The notes under the pieces were generated by a model. That model did no database searches and was not told the origin of the DNA. It was given only the letters and a program-made list of their open reading frames with translations. From Dipodascopsis uninucleata var. uninucleata (taxonomy: Eukaryota; Ascomycota; Lipomycetes; Lipomycetales; Lipomycetaceae), in NCBI GenBank assembly GCA_030568195.1, contig JAJLTO010000013.1, positions 248,001-312,000 of the forward strand: a DNA stretch of 64,000 nt. Direction: 5' to 3'. The position numbers were made by a program, and so were the translations under genes. Shown here in pieces: positions 22,601-33,900 of the stretch (position 1 is the first letter of the stretch; each line of letters begins with the position of its first letter).

Positions 22601-23728
22601 ACTCAATAGCACTACCTCTCTGAGCCTTAACGGCTTCAAGCTCTTCCTTCGCAGGTCTGACGACGCAGAAAGCCCACAGCCTCCAATCATAATCTGACTC
22701 GCTACTTTCTGCGGTTACCTATCTACCATAACCCAGCGTGCTTCGATCCACGCCTCGTGGTGTGGTGCTGCAGTGCACACAAAATATATCGCTCATATAA
22801 TAAAAGCAAGCAAGGACAGAACCGTTTACTGCGCTGTATACATAAGCAGGTGGCTGTAAGTAGCACTGAGGATATAAAGCGGTAACCGCGAAGATACAAA
22901 ATGGATAGTCCATACCCACTGTAATTCCATTACTATACTAGTCCAACGTATCTAGCCAAAAACGCTATAGCGGCCACTGTCACTGCAATATACTTTTCCA
23001 AGTCCATAGTGCTATTGTGGACCAAAATTAGTAGCTCGATCAGCTATAGCAAGCCCATCTAAAGTACTCTCCACGAACGACGCATCCCTATGTTATGTTT
23101 CTACAATGAGCAGACTAGGTATAGACTTACTCATTTTCTATACTAACGGATGTCTTATACGCAAAAAATGCATGCCTACTTTTAACTAAGATCTCTCTGG
23201 CTTTCCCTCTTTTAAGAGCATTTGCCAGACTATTCCTACTTCTACGTAGCCAGCGTGTGCGAAGCTCAATATGCGTGGAGCTAGTAAAAGTCTGTCCATC
23301 TCAAAACTCTTTCTCATTCTTGACATGTTTCCTAAAAATAACATACAATCTGATATGTCAGCACTACCAAACAGATAGAGCGGCACAAGAAAAAAATACT
23401 AAGAGAATATGAAAACAAGCAAAACAATACTTCATGTAGCACGAAAAAAATTTATAAGACTGCAGAGCACAGCAAAAAATTCAAAGCGTCAAAAATTGGG
23501 CGCAGAGCAATCTCAAGTACGACTACGTATGGCCCGCTACCTCACTCGCTAGACTTCCAGACGCTCATCTAACCAGCCTCCTTCTACCTAGACCAGACTA
23601 GCCATCAGAGCTTCAGAAAGCCCCAGGTTACAGTTATCTTGCAGACTAAACAGTCACCGAACAGTAAAATTTATTCCCATCACGCCCGATCTCTCCCGTC
23701 TATACTAATCGCCAAAATGGTAGCCTCC
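19622..23728. other. Gene desert with GC-raised core
   Basis: 4.1 kb without a credible complete gene, the longest such stretch here. The core at about 21.5-22.3 kb is richer in G+C than surrounding spacers (36 and 34 of 60 bases in two lines I counted, 21601 and 22141) and dense in CTGCAG. Short coding-like pieces occur, such as a Cys-rich patch near 21.9-22.0 kb and a strongly basic Arg/Lys patch near 22.1-22.2 kb, but they do not form one gene. This may be a decayed element or gene; I cannot name a family, and I see no terminal repeats. Confidence 0.45.
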
Positions 23729-25346
23729 TTACAGCTTAGACTTGAAAGGTGGAGGTACTAGTCGGTCATAAGCTGTATTAGACAAAATATCTTCTGGTAC
23801 TGTAGTATGCGTTCCAATAGACCTGGTGTCAACAAGCGACCCATTCAAATCTGCCATCGTGTTAGCGCCGATTAGGCGCATATTCATGACAAGCTCGTCC
23901 TTCAATAGCTGTATAGCTCGGCGAACACCAGGCTCTCCATACGTCGACATTGCGTACAAAAACGGTCGTCCAATGCCAACGCCCTTAGCTCCCAGACAAA
24001 TTGCCTTCAAAATATCGGTTCCGCGGCGAATACCTCCGTCAATATACACCTCAATGGAGTTCTCGTAACCATGCTGGCGCAGTGCGTCCATAACCTCGAC
24101 CAAGACCTCGATAGCGGGGCGAGCAAAGTCAAGTTGACGACCTCCGTGATTCGATAACAGTATGGCTTCTACGCCAGCCTCCACAGCTTTGATCGCGTCC
24201 TCTGAGCGCTGAACGCCCTTTAGCACGATAGGCATCTTGGTAATTGACTTGAACCACGGAATATCCGCCCAGCTGAGGCCAGGATCAATGAACGACGAGA
24301 TAGCTCTCGCCGCACCCTGACTACGATCAACATCTCCCGACTCACCCTGCACATTGGCAGCCTGCTCATCGTACTTGGAACGCATGTCCTTCTCACGGCG
24401 ACCAAGCTGTGGGGCATCAACTGTGATCCATAGAGCCTTGCAGCCTCGCTTCTCGGCATATTGGACAATACGTTTTGTCACTTCTCTGTCCTTGTTCACG
24501 TATAATTGGAGCCACTGTACCTGTGTGCCGTCTGCAGCATCTACAATTTCGTCAAACGAACATGATGCGAGAGTGGGAATCATCTGGATTACATTCTCTT
24601 TACTGCCTGCTCTTGTCAGTACTACTTCGCCCTCAGGATTTCCAAGCTTGCCGAGTGCGGTTGCTGTGATGTAAAATGGAACAGATGTCTTACTGCCAAG
24701 CATCGTGGTAGAAAGGTCGACTTCAGTAACGTCAACAAGCACTTTAGGTCTAAACCAGATCCTGTGGAATGCAGCATGATTCTCTCTCATAGTTATCTCG
24801 TCATCGGCACCCGAAGAATAATAGGCCCAAGCCGTTTTCTTCATTGTCTGACGAGCAATGTCTTCAAAGTCCATTAAATTGTAGCACTGACTCAAAGGCG
24901 GCATTCGTGAAACTCTCTCCACTCGTGCCTTCTCCTCGTCATCGAGCTCTTCTTCTTCGCCATTGCCCTCCACTGTCGCCATATCTACCTCTCCCAGATG
25001 CTTATCCAGTGGGAGGTATTTGTCCAAAGTATCTTTTGGGTGAATGGGCTCGAACTCTTTCGTAGCATCTTTGCCAGCATACTTAAGAATAATCCGCTGT
25101 CCACCTGGGTGCTCTGGTAAGAACTCAGTCACGTCGTAGCATTTTCCATGAACAATGACCCAACAACTATCCTTCGAGTTGTGCTTCGAAACTAAAATGC
25201 ATTTGTTAGTGCTTCCAAACGCTTCTATCTAGAAAGCTCTCTTGAAGTGCAGAAGTCTCTATCGCTTGATAGCTAGCTCTACAGTGAAAATGGACAGGTG
25301 TGCCCTTATCTAACGTCTTACCTTCAGCTCCAGTAATGCTAACCAT
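23729..25346 (-). CDS. Cytochrome b5-FMN alpha-hydroxyacid dehydrogenase with PTS1
   Basis: Two exons, 25322-25346 and 23729-25191, with a 130-bp intron (GTAAGA donor, CACTAAC branch, TTTTAG acceptor), give 495 residues. Residues 1-85 are a cytochrome b5 domain with heme ligands His36 (EHPGG) and His59. Residues about 110-480 are an FMN TIM barrel with the substrate-binding segments YYSSGADDEIT, LQLYVNKDR, the catalytic His in LSNHGGRQLD near 355, and the phosphate site YIDGGIRRGTDI...GRPFLY. This is the flavocytochrome b2 layout (L-lactate dehydrogenase, CYB2). Unlike yeast CYB2 it has no mitochondrial presequence and ends in SKL, a type 1 peroxisomal signal. I infer a peroxisomal enzyme; it may oxidise lactate, glycolate or another 2-hydroxyacid. 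Confidence 0.94.
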
Positions 25347-26732
25347 CTTACTACGCTAATATCGATTAATTCAGCTAATGACAGATATATATATATGTAA
25401 ATATCTGTAAACAACTATAAATAATACCGAAGGGTAAAATTTGTTAGTTCTGATAATACAATAACGTCTACTTAGTTTTTGGTCTTCTCCACACTGATAG
25501 TCGTAGCAAGCAGATCACAAGAGAGCTCTATTCCCTGTTACCATCCGCTCTGAGGAAGCCAAAACTCGGAAAATTACCTTCTCAAGTATTTTATACGATC
25601 TTCTTTTGTCCCTTCGTTAATTTTTTGTTTCTCGTTTAATTTCGTTTCCGTAATCTCCAATTAATTGTTGCAGTGTTCTTCAAACAATAATTTTTCTTTC
25701 GTTGATGTACGTTCTTCCGTCCATCCGAATAGGCTATTGAAATATGTTGTTCACTACTGGCCAACCATAAAAAGCCGAGCGGGGTTAGACAGGGTAAATA
25801 TATCGCCCTAAACCGATACTTCTCTCTAACTGCATATGCAAATGTTCACTGAAAATTAAAGAACATACAATGAGGAGGAAATAAAGGATCATCATCCAGC
25901 CGAGCTATTTTTCGAGAGTTTCTGCAACCTCTGCAAGCACATAGGACCGCAAAAAGGCTTAATGTGCTCGTCTATATGATCCCTCTAATAATTGCAGATG
26001 GACTCTTTTTTCTTCGTATTAATGGTTTCTACGAGCAAAATAAAATGTCACGTGACTACTCCGATCCTCTTTCCGGTAGTAATTTTGATTACGTGTATTA
26101 TTATGCATGTTTGTCTTATTATTAGTAATCAGATAAACGGCAACACAACGTAACATAAAATGTGACCTCGTTGGCAGTGACAATTTAATGGCGTCGGACA
26201 GATATCAAGCCGGTACATACTCATGACCGGAAGATTAAATAAAATACTGCATCTGATACTATACACGTCTATAAAGGAATTTCCGCCAGAAATTATTTAT
26301 ATTCGCAGTATCATTACAGCGACAAACAAGCTTAATTGACTATATTTATAAATATATATTATAGAAATACGTTACTAGGAGGACTACAATCACTACCAAC
26401 TACCAAAATCAAGTCCCAAAACACGGACCAGTAGATGACTGAGAATTATAGGCACAATAGTGTTGACACAATGTATTCGACATTTTTGGTAAAAAAAAAA
26501 CAGTGAGAGACTAGGATGTAGATAGACATGAATACAAAAAATGGTAAATATAAATATCGATGGGATAAAATCTAACTGAGCCTTTAGACATACAAAAATA
26601 CTTTTCTGATAAAACTCACATATCTCATATCTGTTTCAACATGTGTCACAGATAACCTAGAAGTGCAAGATGTAAACAGGCAATTATTGAGTAACAGGGA
26701 TGTAAAAAATGGCGTAATTACTTAAAAAACAT
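25347..26732. other. Intergenic, dehydrogenase promoter side
   Basis: 1.4 kb between the dehydrogenase start and the eIF3e stop. It is AT-rich. A TCACGTGA palindrome at about 26047-26054 could bind a bHLH factor such as Cbf1, about 0.7 kb upstream of the dehydrogenase. Otherwise I see nothing. Confidence 0.45.
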
Positions 26733-28100
26733 TCACTCTTCTGTAGCTTCCCCATCTGCAGCAATTGGTACGGCGTGAGCTCTAGCAGTCAACACGTGTG
26801 CAAGTATCTGACTGGTACGGAAACTGAGACCTTTCGTACGTTCAATAACTTGCTGATAAACGCTCTGTGGAGGATGATTCATAATCACAGTTCCCTCGTT
26901 GAAATCAATCTTAGCATCAACACGGGTATCACGGATAAGGTTAACAATCCACTTTTCACCCTCCTCAGCGGACAAATTAAGACGAGCAGAAAGATCTTTA
27001 ATATCGATACGCTGGTGAATTTGGCAATAGAGTTCAGAAACGAGGTGACGAGCGGACTCAAGGAATTCATCGGCACTGCCAACCAAAAATGGGTCGCTCT
27101 TGACAATATCAGCAGTCTCAGCCAACTTTGCTTGTGCTTCTTCGAAGTCAAAGTCAACATACAATGCATATACGAATTCCGTGATAGGATCTTTATACTC
27201 GTATCGTTCTTGCTTGATGACTCTAACAAGCTCTCGGACTTGCTTCTGATAAGTAGCATAAGTCGAGGCACGGCCAGCGGAGGCCTTTCTTCCATTACTA
27301 CGAGTAGCAAGGACACTAACGGTCACATATCTCAAGATCCAGGGACATGACGTCTGAATAGTGTTAAGATATGCAGGAGAGAGATATAAGTCAGCAAGTT
27401 TTTCCCGTCCAGAATCCGAATTGAAAAAGAAGAATAAAGACCAATGAATCAGCCAAGTTCGGTTATTAAGCTGAACAAGAGGATCCGTAAATGACTTCTG
27501 ATCGATCATCTCTTTAAGCTTTGAAAGCTCTTCAACTGCACTTTCCCATTTAAGAGTCATAATCTCACATGCAAGTTTACCCCAAGTTGCTGACAGGACA
27601 AGTTCGCTGTCATTAGCCATGGATCTGAAATGCTCTAGTAACTCTGCAGCCTCCGTGTACTTTCCACAATTATACTGGAATTGACCATAATGATACAAAT
27701 CTTCTACCATTTCGGATGTGATGTTATAGTTTTCTTTCATGAAAATGAAGTTCTGAGCTCTGTCGGATCGCAATGCGTTGGCCACTTCTGGATTTCGTAC
27801 AAGCTCAAGCATTTTTTCTGTCTTCTTAGCCCATTCCTTTAATTCATGCAATACTGCCTCCCGACGGCTTGTTATTTCTGCTGGAACCTCAGTCGAACCA
27901 CCATGTAACTTCTTGTATGTTTCAGCGATATAATCTGTCATGTTGGTATCCTTCATCACATCGTATTTAGCTTGCAGCAGCGCGTCTGCAGGATATAGCT
28001 TCTGCTCGCTCAAGTGCTCCAGCAGAGCAAATATCAGCAACCGATCCAAATAATTGAGGATCCGTGGCACTAGATCGTACTTCTCTGTCGATGATGCCAT
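26733..28100 (-). CDS. INT6: Translation initiation factor 3 subunit e (Int6)
   Basis: A 455-residue single-exon protein close to the usual eIF3e length (about 445). It matches the family N-terminus (YDLVPRILNYLDRLLIFALLEHLSEQKLY at residues 8-36, broken here for brevity as DLVPRI...EHLSEQ) and the helical repeats with HYGQFQYNCGKYTEAAELL. The C-terminal PCI domain spans about residues 230-410, ending with the winged-helix segment IDIKDLSARLNLSAEEGEKW and VIMNHPPQSVYQQVIERTK. It works in the cytosolic eIF3 complex in 40S recruitment. S. cerevisiae has lost this subunit while S. pombe and filamentous fungi keep it, so its presence argues for a lineage outside the Saccharomycetaceae. It is divergent from the L49 gene across 310 bp. 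Confidence 0.96.
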   Translation of the reverse strand: MASSTEKYDLVPRILNYLDRLLIFALLEHLSEQKLYPADALLQAKYDVMKDTNMTDYIAETYKKLHGGSTEVPAEITSRREAVLHELKEWAKKTEKMLELVRNPEVANALRSDRAQNFIFMKENYNITSEMVEDLYHYGQFQYNCGKYTEAAELLEHFRSMANDSELVLSATWGKLACEIMTLKWESAVEELSKLKEMIDQKSFTDPLVQLNNRTWLIHWSLFFFFNSDSGREKLADLYLSPAYLNTIQTSCPWILRYVTVSVLATRSNGRKASAGRASTYATYQKQVRELVRVIKQERYEYKDPITEFVYALYVDFDFEEAQAKLAETADIVKSDPFLVGSADEFLESARHLVSELYCQIHQRIDIKDLSARLNLSAEEGEKWIVNLIRDTRVDAKIDFNEGTVIMNHPPQSVYQQVIERTKGLSFRTSQILAHVLTARAHAVPIAADGEATEE

Positions 28101-28410
28101 CTTGTTTTATTTCTAATTCTATTCCGATCGATTTTTTGCACACTCGCAGAAGAAAGAAATTTTCTCTATCTTTTATCCTTATTTTTTTCGTCTCGCGCAA
28201 ATTTTTGATATTTTCAGATATTAGGGATTCGTGCATGTTATCATGTGATTTAATAGATCATAAAATGGCTATTTCACTCAGCCCGTCAGTGAACTATAGT
28301 AATTTTTTTCCTTCCGACATGTTTAGGATGTTTTTGTATTCCGTAGACAAATACTAAACAGACACTTCTCATTACGCTTTTCTCTCTTCAGAGTCCTATT
28401 GCAAGTAAAA
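28101..28410. promoter_or_regulatory. Divergent promoter, eIF3e and mitochondrial L49
   Basis: 310 bp between two head-to-head housekeeping genes. It has T-rich tracts near 28140-28210 and 28300-28320. I see no recognisable operator. Confidence 0.4.
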
Positions 28411-29006
28411 ATGGCTGCTGGAAGAGCTTTGACCAATTTGTATCATCCGTCGGTATTACTTCTACGACAGCCACGAGCAAGTTGGTTCAGAAGAATAACG
28501 ATTTCAAGCTCTCATCTTGAAAATTCTATAATTCAGAACTATATAGGCACCAAAGCATACAGTACGAAGAATCATAGTCCTACTGCTCGAGAATTGCAAG
28601 ACGCTTCTATAGATCCTGCAAGTCTTGTTAATGAAAATCACAAAAGAATATACCATATAGCTCGAACACCATCTGGATCACTCCCAATTTATGTCGAGAC
28701 TCGACCAAATATTCTCCATAAAGTTATTGTTATCAAGAACATCACCGGTAACATCAAGGTAAGTTATAATAGCAGTTGAAAAGACAAGGATTTCCTACAA
28801 TAAACAGTAGTTACGGTTGCTAGATGCTGAAATTTCAGAAGATTTAACTATTTGTGTGGATCTAGGCCTGTGTGGAAGATTTGAAGACTGCATTGCTCTT
28901 GAAAGAAGACGACATTTCCATTAATCCAGTTACAAAGCACGTCAACATCAGGGCAAGAAAATTTACATTTACTCGGATTAAACAAGCCATCGGAAGCGTA
29001 TTTTAA
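28411..29006 (+). CDS. IMG2: Mitochondrial large-subunit ribosomal protein L49 (Img2)
   Basis: Two exons, 28411-28758 and 28866-29006, joined in phase 0 across a 107-bp intron (GTAAGT donor, GATCTAG acceptor), give 162 residues. The first 65 residues are basic and Ser-rich and look like a mitochondrial presequence. The conserved mL49 domain follows: YHIARTPSGSLPIYVETRPN, then KVIVIKNITGNIKACVEDLK, spanning the splice junction, and the family-typical end INPVTKHVNIRARKF...IKQAIGSVF. The protein belongs to the large subunit of the mitochondrial ribosome. Retaining the intron would stop translation soon after TGNIK and remove the C-terminal third. Tail-to-tail with the next gene, 96 bp apart. 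Confidence 0.9.
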
Positions 29007-29102
29007 GAAGTAGAAAAACCTTCAGGAAAATATATTCATCAAGATATTAGATTTCATATGTACATATTCTAAGGAATAAAATTTATCTGTTTATAGTAAT
29101 CA

Positions 29103-30658
29103 CTAGTTTGATGTAGCATTGAAATCCTTACTATTCGTTGAGTTCGTAGATTTACTCGTTTTCGAGCCAGCATGCGAATAGTATTTTGCTTTTATCATTT
29201 TTACTAGCATATCATTCACCGGCGTCGCTATTTGAAGCTCAGAGCCTTTGCGAGAAATGTAACCGTTTAAATAGTCTATTTCCGTCGGTCGATTATGCAG
29301 TACATCGCTTCGCATAGAAGATACATTTGACGCAGTTAACCTGGCAATATTTATCATCTCGTCCATAAAGGCTTTGTAATTGAAAATATCATTTAGTTCT
29401 CCGTCTGGATATAGTCTTTGCATGTCTGGATCCGCTTGCAAAACTCGCACCAGTTCGCGGATTACATCACCAGAGATAGACTTAAGTTCATGATATGAGG
29501 CAATACTCCCATTCGGGCAGTTGAATATTGCTGTTAGAGGATTGATGCAGCAATTAACAGCGAATTTATATATTTGCTTAATAGTGAAGTCTCCAAATGT
29601 TATCACTGACGCTCTTAGAGGTTCACATTGGACTAGAGTTGTTAGCAGTTTGCGCGAGCTCTGATCACTAATTTCTGCCAAAATTTCGTTTGATAAGCGA
29701 GGCAGTGTATAACTGGTATTCGTCTTCACTTCCTCTAGTACTTGTATCTGTCCATGTTTATCAACGTAACTTCTAATATCAAGCAGTTCTGTAAATTTGT
29801 ATGAATCTAAAATATCTGAACTATCAGCTCCGTCATCAGTGTCCTTCTCTGGTGGGAAAAAGGGTAAAATTGACGTTGGCATATATTCTGTACTCTCTTG
29901 TATATCTTCAAGTTGGTTTTCCCTGCTAAGATCGAAGTTCGATTCATTTTGAAGTTCTTTACCAGTTAGCATAACTTTGTTAATTATGTTCAGGTCATCT
30001 TCTGTCACCGTCTCTTCTGATGAAAGCACCTTCCTTGGAACTACTGCTAACTTTATGGTTCCTCTTCCTCTATGACTTATTGCCATTGGTCGTTTAAGTC
30101 TAGTACAGCCATGAGAGTTAATTCCGTATATAATGTTTGGTCTATCATCTGAGTTTTTCCAGACCTCTTTCAGAAGCTGCTGCACTAGGCCCATTCCATT
30201 TTGTAACAAGACTATGGTAGACTTTCTGTTTATTTGATCTTTCAATAAACTAATAGCGCTAATAGTTTGATGTGACTTTGTACAAACTATCAAATATTTG
30301 ATACTTGACTGCTTTGCTTCCTCGATCGTACAACTAGATATGTTGTTCGCAGCCACTAATCTGGTACCTTTTGAATTGTCTTCTGAGGGTTCTTCAATCA
30401 GGATGGTATTCTTAGCCACATTTTTCATTACATCTGACGACTCTTTCGTTCTCATAACTAACGTTATTAGAGGTGCATTGCGCATTCGTCTTAAAGACGA
30501 TGCTACAAAGCAACCAATGCTGCCAGCACCCAAAACGACTATTGAATCAGGTATTTTGGTTAGTAGTTTCTTTCATATATTTTCTCTGCTTTCTGGATCA
30601 TAGCTATAATATTTTGATTCTGTGTGTATTACTTACATATCCTATTTGAAACCGCCAT
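29103..30658 (-). CDS. Ketopantoate reductase-like (PanE/ApbA family)
   Basis: Exon 1 is 30637-30658 and exon 2 is 29103-30538, split by a 98-bp intron with a GTAAGT donor and a perfect TACTAAC branch site. The start ATG at 30658 gives MAVSNRIFVLGAGSIGCF, restoring the beta-strand before the NADPH-binding GAGSIG; total 485 residues. N-terminal Rossmann domain includes the CTKSHQT segment and LLQNGMG; the C-terminal helical ApbA_C domain contains KFAVNCCINPLTAIFNC and ends near SRKGSELQIATPVNDML. The family reduces 2-dehydropantoate to pantoate for coenzyme A synthesis. It is about 100 residues longer than yeast Pan5, mainly from an acidic insertion in the middle, so a relative with another substrate is possible. 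Confidence 0.9.
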
Positions 30659-30974
30659 ATCATTTTGTAGTCTCTGTAGTAATGCACTGGACTGAAAGTT
30701 CGCTCTCTAACGATTTTTCTTACTATGTGAACTAAAGAGCAGTTATGATTAATAATTTGCATTCAGAAATATCCCAACATTATTATTAATCACTAGCTCT
30801 TTTATTTCGGACAATAACACTTCACGATATCATAAATTTACGGTAATATTAGCTATTTCTGTTTTGTCGCATGTTTCCTAGACGATTTCTCTTTGTGATT
30901 GAGTTATATTATTTTGGTATCTTATTTGTGGAGTGAGAAGCTAGAAATTAGGGACTCACTAGGGCAGTATAAAT
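30659..30974. promoter_or_regulatory. Divergent promoter, ketopantoate reductase and DUF3684 genes
   Basis: 316 bp between two head-to-head genes. A TATAAATA lies at about 30969-30976, overlapping the DUF3684 start codon, so it is unlikely to be its TATA box. Nothing else stands out. Confidence 0.4.
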
Positions 30975-33900
30975 ATGGCAACTATAGATTATGACCGACT
31001 TCGAAGACTGAATCCCGGACAGGGAGGAGTGACGACTGAGACTGTTGCAGTTAATCATAGGGCGTAAGTTATGCTTATACTATATAGGATTGGTGAAGGG
31101 ATCATGTAGCATGTTTGATACGAGATAAAGAGTCTGACACGAAAGAAACATTGTTACAGATTGATTACAAGAACCCTTTCGAAGTACCCGGTAGATCATG
31201 CTCTGTTTCGTGAGCTGATTCAAAACAGTGCTGATGCAGGAGCGTCAACTGTCAAAGTCGAGTTCTTCACTGAGCGTCCTCTAAAGTTAGATAACATTTC
31301 AGATATTCAGAAATCCGTTGCTAAGCGCTTGCGGATAAGCAACGATGGAATGTTTTTTAGATCAGAAGATTGGGATCGGCTAAGAGAGATTGCAAAAGGA
31401 AATCCTGACGAAACGAAAATCGGTGCATTTGGTGTTGGTTTCTACTCTGTATTTGCGGTTACGGATGAGCCTATGGTAGTATCTGGGAAGACGGCTATGA
31501 ACTTCTACTATGAGGGAGACCAACTGCATTATAGAAGGATAGATCTGCCCGAAGAATCCCAGAAGGAGGCCGGGAAATGGACTTCCATAGATTTACCGTA
31601 TTCAGTACCAAAGAGTTTGCCAGAACTCTCTAATTTCACTAGTTTTTTGGCACAGAGTCTGACATTTGTCAAATTGCAGCAGATAGAATTTGTCGTGGAT
31701 GGAATCACCCTTCTCACGATTCAAAAAGTAAAGTCAGATCCGTCACCTCTGGAAATTCCCAGAGAAATAAATCTCAAGTCGTTGGATCAAAGCATGAAAA
31801 TTGAGAGGGCCGAAACTGAGTCAGTTCAAATAAAAGCAAAATATCTCAATGTAACTCAACTTGGTAAGCAAGAGACTGAAAATAGAGGTATGCTGTCAAT
31901 TGGATTTAAGATATTCCAAGTATTTACTACAGAATCAGAAAAGCCGAATGAATACACCGAGGCTCAGTTATTCCTTCGAAACATTACGGCACACATCGTC
32001 ACCAGTCCCACTCAGAGTTTTGCTAAGAAACTCCAAGGCGCTATTATGAAGCCACCGCCTCGTCATGCGTCAATTTCTATGATCGCTCTAAACAAGACCG
32101 AAGCAGATTCGTCACAGTTGACTTCTGGAATTGCCACGCAGATATTTCCTAGTTCATTTTCTGATGCTAAAGTGTTCATTGGCTTTCCAACAAAACAAAC
32201 TACTGCTCTTAAGTCACATATTGCTGCTCCACAAGCAATCCCAACTATGGAACGTGCGGCGGTAGATACAGCAAATGCTTACGTCAAAGACTGGAATAAA
32301 GAAATGATGTATATGGCCGGAATCCTTGCTAGAATTGTATATGGATGTGAGCTAAAAAGTGTTGGATTGCTAGTACCAAAAGATAAGACCTCTGCAACTA
32401 TGAAAGAGCTGTACCAAAAAGCTGGCTATACTATGAAGCAGTTTTATTTTGAGAGTTCTACTCCGGATCCCCGCATTGGTCAATACATTGCTACAGGCTT
32501 CTGGAAGTCGGCTACTGTAATCCCTTTAATGACAGGACAAGGTGTGTTATCTTCAAAAGAAGTTAGAGCCACAGAGGACATCACCTTTCTTCGTCAAGTT
32601 GCAATGGTCCCACGAGAGATGTATAATGAGGCTAGTGATTTTTACGATCAAGTTAAGAGCTTGGGAATGATTCGTGATGTCGATGTTGTAGATGTCAAGA
32701 ATGAATTCTCCAGTAGGGCACTGGACTATGCTGATACGATTGCTTTTTTAAAATGGGCCATTAAAAAGCTAAAAAATGGTACGTTTTCGCAACAGGACAT
32801 TGCTGGCATGATGAGCTATGCCTTATTAGCTGATGAGAAAATGGGAACAGTCGACCTAAGATCCATAAGGTACTTCCATAATGATCGCATTGTACCTGAA
32901 ACGATGCCAATCCCTTTTACTTGTTTACCATTCAAAATATCGAAAGAATTGAGAAATTCTGATCTTGAAATGCTCGGCTGGCGCTCCCTTGATATTGTCA
33001 CTTGGATTATGCATATGGCTGATCCTTATAATAGCTTTGAGGTTGAACAGAATATAACTATGAGTCCCGATTTTTCCACGGAGGTTCTTATAGCTATTTC
33101 AGGGCAATGGCGTGATATGAGTGGGTCTATGAAATCTTCTGTAATTCAGACTCTGTCGGCAATTACTTGTATTCCTACTCAGAAAGGAATGAAGTATCCA
33201 AAAGAGTCATATCTTCATGATGTCAAGATGTTTTCTGATCTTCCAGTTGTGAATGAAAAGTTAAGATCTCATGTATCTGATGATATGTTGGTTTCTTTAG
33301 GTATCCGCAAGACTGTGGAACTGAAATATGTCATGGAAAGATTACATTCTGACGAAGCGGAGCGTAAATGGTCATCATCAGATATGATTACTTACCTTGC
33401 TGCAAACCAAAAGGACATACGATCAGAAGATATCGAATTTTTAAAAGTGAATGAAATTGTTACTCGTGAGAACGACACCAGACTACATCGCGTTATGGAC
33501 TTATACGAGCCGACGGAAGAGCACCGTAGTCTGGAGTTGCCACTGCTCAAATGGCCAGGTGAATGGAACAGGAGATCTCCAGAAGCAACATTTTTGTTCA
33601 GACTAGGTTTAAACCCATATCCATCAGTCCACACACTTGTGAGCCTCTCAGCCCAAGCAGGCACAGAGGAATACAGAGATAAAGTCCTGAAGTACTTTTT
33701 AGCTTACTTTGATCAAAATAAATATCGTGCGACATATAATGGACGCATAGCTTTACGTTTTTTGCCAGCAACTATAAATGATCGTGATAGTAAAACAAAA
33801 CGACAAGTTATTCTATCTCCTACGGAATGTTATTCATCTAGTGCCATTGAAGTATTCGGCTTTCCTGTCTTACGAGAAGATCTTCAAGTAGAAGCCTGGA

